Shown here one piece after another: positions 61,055 to 64,000 of a stretch of 64,000 nt of DNA (position 1 is its first letter; every line of letters begins with the position of its first letter). Under the pieces are notes generated by a model, which had not been told where the DNA came from, searched no databases, and saw only the letters and a list, made by a program, of their open reading frames with translations. Made by a program: the position numbers and the translations under genes. The DNA is taken from positions 348,579 through 412,578 of the forward strand of contig NZ_JARYZI010000002.1 of NCBI RefSeq assembly GCF_029914245.1, read 5' to 3'. This stretch comes from Fusibacter bizertensis. GTDB taxonomy: Bacteria; Bacillota; Clostridia; Peptostreptococcales; Acidaminobacteraceae.

Positions 61055-64000
61055 TTATTGTTCAAAGATATGAATCATCATATCCTGCATTTTATTCATT
61101 TGAGTGGCATTACCCTCTTCATCAACCATTTGTGAGGTTGTTACTTTGATAGTAGTCGGCTGATATTTCAGAAATTTTGTTTTGAATTTAAAAAGTTCAT
61201 ATGTTCCCTGTTCACCTTGGATATTCCCCAGCTTAGATAGAATGACACGAATTTTTCCATCTATTTCAACTACTTTCTGCATGTAAATACCAGTGTCTTC
61301 TTTCCACGCAGTGTTTTCAAAGCTTTCAGGGTCTATACTCAGAACACTAGGATCAAACTCCATGATCAGATACGTGGTATACATGTTGATAAGACTATGG
61401 ATATTAACTTTAATCTCCAAGGTTTCAACTGAAGTATCTTTAAACAACACGGTATCTGTCGACAAGCATATAGCATTCTCATCATCGCTCCAATTGATAA
61501 CTGACGCCATGTCTGACCATTCACTCTCCGCCAGTTCAGTTACCGCTTTAATGCGTATGTGATGCTGTTTGTTGGTTTGTACACCTGTTAAGATATGTTG
61601 CGACCCTTGTGCTACATCGATAATCTCGTCGTCCAATTGAAGCTTATAGCCGGTTGCTCCTAGGACAGGAGTCCAAGTTACAGTAATCTCAGAACCATTA
61701 GGAATGATGCTTTCAATTGAAGGCACTGTAATTTTAGTCACTACTTTTAGCGAATTAGACCATTTACTATATTCTGAACCTGTCTTAGCTCTCACTCGGT
61801 ATGTGTACTCCGTCCCTTCTTCTAAGCCAAGATGTTCAAATTCAGATACATTGACCGTTGTCAGCAAAGAGCCGTTAAGTTCAATTTCGTAACTGCTAGC
61901 ACCTGCAATATCGGTCCAATCCAGTAAAACCTTTGTTGTTTCAATAGCTTTTGCTTTAAGTGACATAGGTGTAAGCATTGCTTGAGCCACATTTCTTAAA
62001 TATGGATAACTTATCCCTTCTTCTATGCCCCATATGCTATCAAAATCCCAGTTTACAAATGTAGATTGCATTTGCATTTCACTAGTCTGTCTTGCCACAT
62101 CGCCTTTATTTTTGGGCACATACCCTGAAGCAGATGCATCATAGTATGTGTCTTTCACAATGGCACCTGCTGGATATGCTATGATTCCGCCATTTTGTCC
62201 TGGTCCGCTTACACTTCCTACCGAATAACAGTTTTTTACCTTTTGGTAATCGGTGCTGTAGGCATAACCTATGAGTCCACCACCATATTTTACTGATGCG
62301 GTCACATCGCCATAAGACATACAGTTCTCTATAGATAGATTTCCACTAGATGATGAGTATCCAATCAAACCGCCTACATTCTGCTTTCCGATCACATTGC
62401 CTGTTGCGTAGCACTCACGTATAATCATACCACTGCCAGATCCCACAAGACCACCGAGGGTACTATTTATTGAACTTACATTCCCTGTACAGTAGCTTTT
62501 TTCGATAATGCCTTGACTACCTATACTACCAACTAAACCACCAGCACCATTACTGGAAGATGTAACAGCGACATCTGAATGACACTCAGTTACTGTACCA
62601 GCCACCTGATAACCAATTAAACCACCCACTGCTGATCCCCCTGTTACTTGACCTGTGCCAACAACTGAGCAGTTGGAAACCGTTGTCATATAACTATAAC
62701 CAATTAACGCTCCAACATAGTTTCTCCCACTCGCTGTGACATCTGGGTTTTCAAGACAAATACTTTTAATGGTCGCATTCTGCGTATATCCGAACAACCC
62801 CGAAAAATCTAGTGTACGGTTTATCTTCAGGTTTATGATTTTATGACCATCACCATCTAAAGAACCTTTGAAAAGAACCGCTGATGTTCCGATTGGTTCC
62901 CACGTTTCACCTGTTAAATCAATATCTGCTACAAGTTTATAGTGTGCTTCTAGACCCATTCGCACACTGTTTAATTGTGCCTTGGTTTCAATAAGGTAGG
63001 GGGACTCTAAGGTTCCATTACCTGTCATCTCATCGCTTCCCACGCTACCACTCGACTCATCTGGTCGTTTAACATGCCTTAAGTAAGGGTAAGATTCGCT
63101 TTCTTCAATGGTCCATATGTTTTCAAAATCCCAGTTTACAAATGTAGATTTCACCTGCATTTCACCAGTCAGCTTAGCCACATCACCTTGATTTTTTGGA
63201 ACATACCCTGAAGCAGCTGCATCATAGTATGTGTTTTTTAAAATGACACCTACAGGATATGCTATTATCCCACCATTCTGTCCTGGTCCAGTTACACTTC
63301 CTACCGAATAACAATTTTTTACCTTTTGGTAGTCGATGCTGTAAGCATCACCTATGAGACCACCACCATATTTCACTGAAGCCGTCACATCGCCATAAGA
63401 CATGCAATCTTCAATGGATAAATTTATACAACTTGGTAAGTATCCAATCAAACCGCCTACACTCTGTTTTCCCGTCACATCGCCTGTGGCATAGCACTCG
63501 CGAATAATCACACCACTGCCAGATCCCACAAGACCGCCAGCCCTATAATAGGTTGCACTCACATTCCCTGTACTGTAACTTTTTTCGACAATGCCTTGAT
63601 TACTCGCATTACCGATTAAACCACCTACATCGGCACTTGAGGCTGTAACCGCTATATCCGAATAACACTCACTTACTATACCAGCCGACATTGAACCAAT
63701 TAAACCACCTACTGATGTGCCTCCTGTTATTTGACCCGTACCAACAACCGAGCAATTGGAAACCGTTGTCATATAACTATAACCAATTAACGCTCCAACA
63801 TAATTTCTCCCACTCGCTGTGACATCTGGGTTTTCAAGATAAATACTTTTAATGGTCGCATTCTGTGTATATCCGAACAACCCCGAAAAATCTAGTGTAC
63901 GGTTTATCTTCAGGTTTATGATCTTATGACCATCACCATCTAAAGAACCTTTGAAAAGAACCGCTGATGTTCCGATTGGTTCCCACGTTTCACCTGTTAA
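61055..64000 (-). CDS. GLUG-repeat / fibronectin III / cohesin-like surface protein (5' end missing)
   Basis: At least 981 residues; the frame stays open to the right window edge. Two copies of a 361-aa block contain GLUG-type repeats (VGGLIGS, GGLVGSGSG, NYVGALIGY). Two fibronectin type III domains follow (VLLDWTDIAGASSYEIELNG; ITVTWTPVLGATGYKLQLDD) and a C-terminal cohesin-like domain (STDTVLFKDTSVETLEIKVN, FDPSVLSIDPESF). Such proteins are exported adhesins or scaffolds. No sortase motif at the end. The stop is immediately followed by the RHS gene, so both are co-transcribed. Confidence 0.88.
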   Translation of the reverse strand, partial: LTGETWEPIGTSAVLFKGSLDGDGHKIINLKINRTLDFSGLFGYTQNATIKSIYLENPDVTASGRNYVGALIGYSYMTTVSNCSVVGTGQITGGTSVGGLIGSMSAGIVSECYSDIAVTASSADVGGLIGNASNQGIVEKSYSTGNVSATYYRAGGLVGSGSGVIIRECYATGDVTGKQSVGGLIGYLPSCINLSIEDCMSYGDVTASVKYGGGLIGDAYSIDYQKVKNCYSVGSVTGPGQNGGIIAYPVGVILKNTYYDAAASGYVPKNQGDVAKLTGEMQVKSTFVNWDFENIWTIEESESYPYLRHVKRPDESSGSVGSDEMTGNGTLESPYLIETKAQLNSVRMGLEAHYKLVADIDLTGETWEPIGTSAVLFKGSLDGDGHKIINLKINRTLDFSGLFGYTQNATIKSICLENPDVTASGRNYVGALIGYSYMTTVSNCSVVGTGQVTGGSAVGGLIGYQVAGTVTECHSDVAVTSSSNGAGGLVGSIGSQGIIEKSYCTGNVSSINSTLGGLVGSGSGMIIRECYATGNVIGKQNVGGLIGYSSSSGNLSIENCMSYGDVTASVKYGGGLIGYAYSTDYQKVKNCYSVGSVSGPGQNGGIIAYPAGAIVKDTYYDASASGYVPKNKGDVARQTSEMQMQSTFVNWDFDSIWGIEEGISYPYLRNVAQAMLTPMSLKAKAIETTKVLLDWTDIAGASSYEIELNGSLLTTVNVSEFEHLGLEEGTEYTYRVRAKTGSEYSKWSNSLKVVTKITVPSIESIIPNGSEITVTWTPVLGATGYKLQLDDEIIDVAQGSQHILTGVQTNKQHHIRIKAVTELAESEWSDMASVINWSDDENAICLSTDTVLFKDTSVETLEIKVNIHSLINMYTTYLIMEFDPSVLSIDPESFENTAWKEDTGIYMQKVVEIDGKIRVILSKLGNIQGEQGTYELFKFKTKFLKYQPTTIKVTTSQMVDEEGNATQMNKMQDMMIHIFEQ
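61993..64000 (-). repeat. 1083-bp tandem duplication inside the GLUG gene
   Basis: The same 361-codon block occurs at about 61993-63075 and again from 63076 past the right edge; the offset, measured at a shared landmark (62791 versus 63874), is 1083 bases. Long stretches are identical at DNA level, so the duplication is recent or maintained by gene conversion. Confidence 0.88.

Noticed and set aside
49205..63880. Repetitive region as a CRISPR array
   Set aside because: Repeats are protein-coding YD/GLUG repeats of varying length and sequence, without regular spacers.

Overview
The window looks like chromosomal DNA of a low-GC, spore-former-type or related anaerobic Bacillota (Clostridia-like). 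The evidence is AT-rich sequence, strong Shine-Dalgarno sites, three T-box leaders, sigma54 activators with matching promoters, a butyrate/acetoacetate-type CoA-transferase and WapA/RHS-type secreted proteins. No rRNA, tRNA, phage, transposase or CRISPR array was seen. I cannot name a species.

Left part (1-22.5 kb). A T-box leader whose specifier reads AGA (Arg) precedes argG-argH, which run without a terminator into a polar amino-acid ABC transporter cut by the left edge. A second T-box (specifier read as ATC, Ile) controls only a 56-aa orphan protein. A compact six-gene operon follows (metallophosphoesterase, YcxB-like, isochorismatase-like, AAC(6')-like acetyltransferase, small membrane protein, GNAT), then an HD protein, small DUF proteins, an MBL-fold hydrolase, a YdcF-like protein, a PAS/GAF/GGDEF protein, an EamA transporter, a two-component system beside two SHOCT membrane proteins, three more GNATs (one fused to Nudix) and a TspO-like protein.

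Middle part (22.5-48.6 kb). Next to a dGTPase gene lies a possible peptide-signalling locus: a 44-aa secreted-peptide ORF divergent from the first of two paralogous HTH-TPR (RRNPP/Rgg-like) regulators. Two bacteriohemerythrins, an ammonium transporter, an AtoS/AtoC-like two-component system, a second sigma54 activator and the atoDA CoA-transferase follow. amt and atoD have near-identical sigma54 promoters and share an upstream motif, which suggests a common nitrogen/short-chain-acid regulon. cysS has its own Cys T-box. A TtcA-like enzyme, an RDD membrane protein, a sugar-type binding lipoprotein and a YtrA-type GntR/ABC exporter operon complete this section.

Right part (48.7-64 kb). This is a polymorphic RHS/YD-repeat island on the minus strand. 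A large GLUG/FN3/cohesin-like protein (5' end beyond the window) is directly followed by a 2249-aa secreted RHS protein with an internal cohesin-like plus dockerin module and a variable C-terminal tip. Downstream are a small membrane protein (possible immunity) and a series of decaying orphan cassettes: duplicated RHS core fragments, displaced tips, small candidate immunity genes and a repeated intergenic element. This layout suggests tip exchange by recombination. All function statements for unfamiliar proteins are inference from sequence read by eye; no database search was run.
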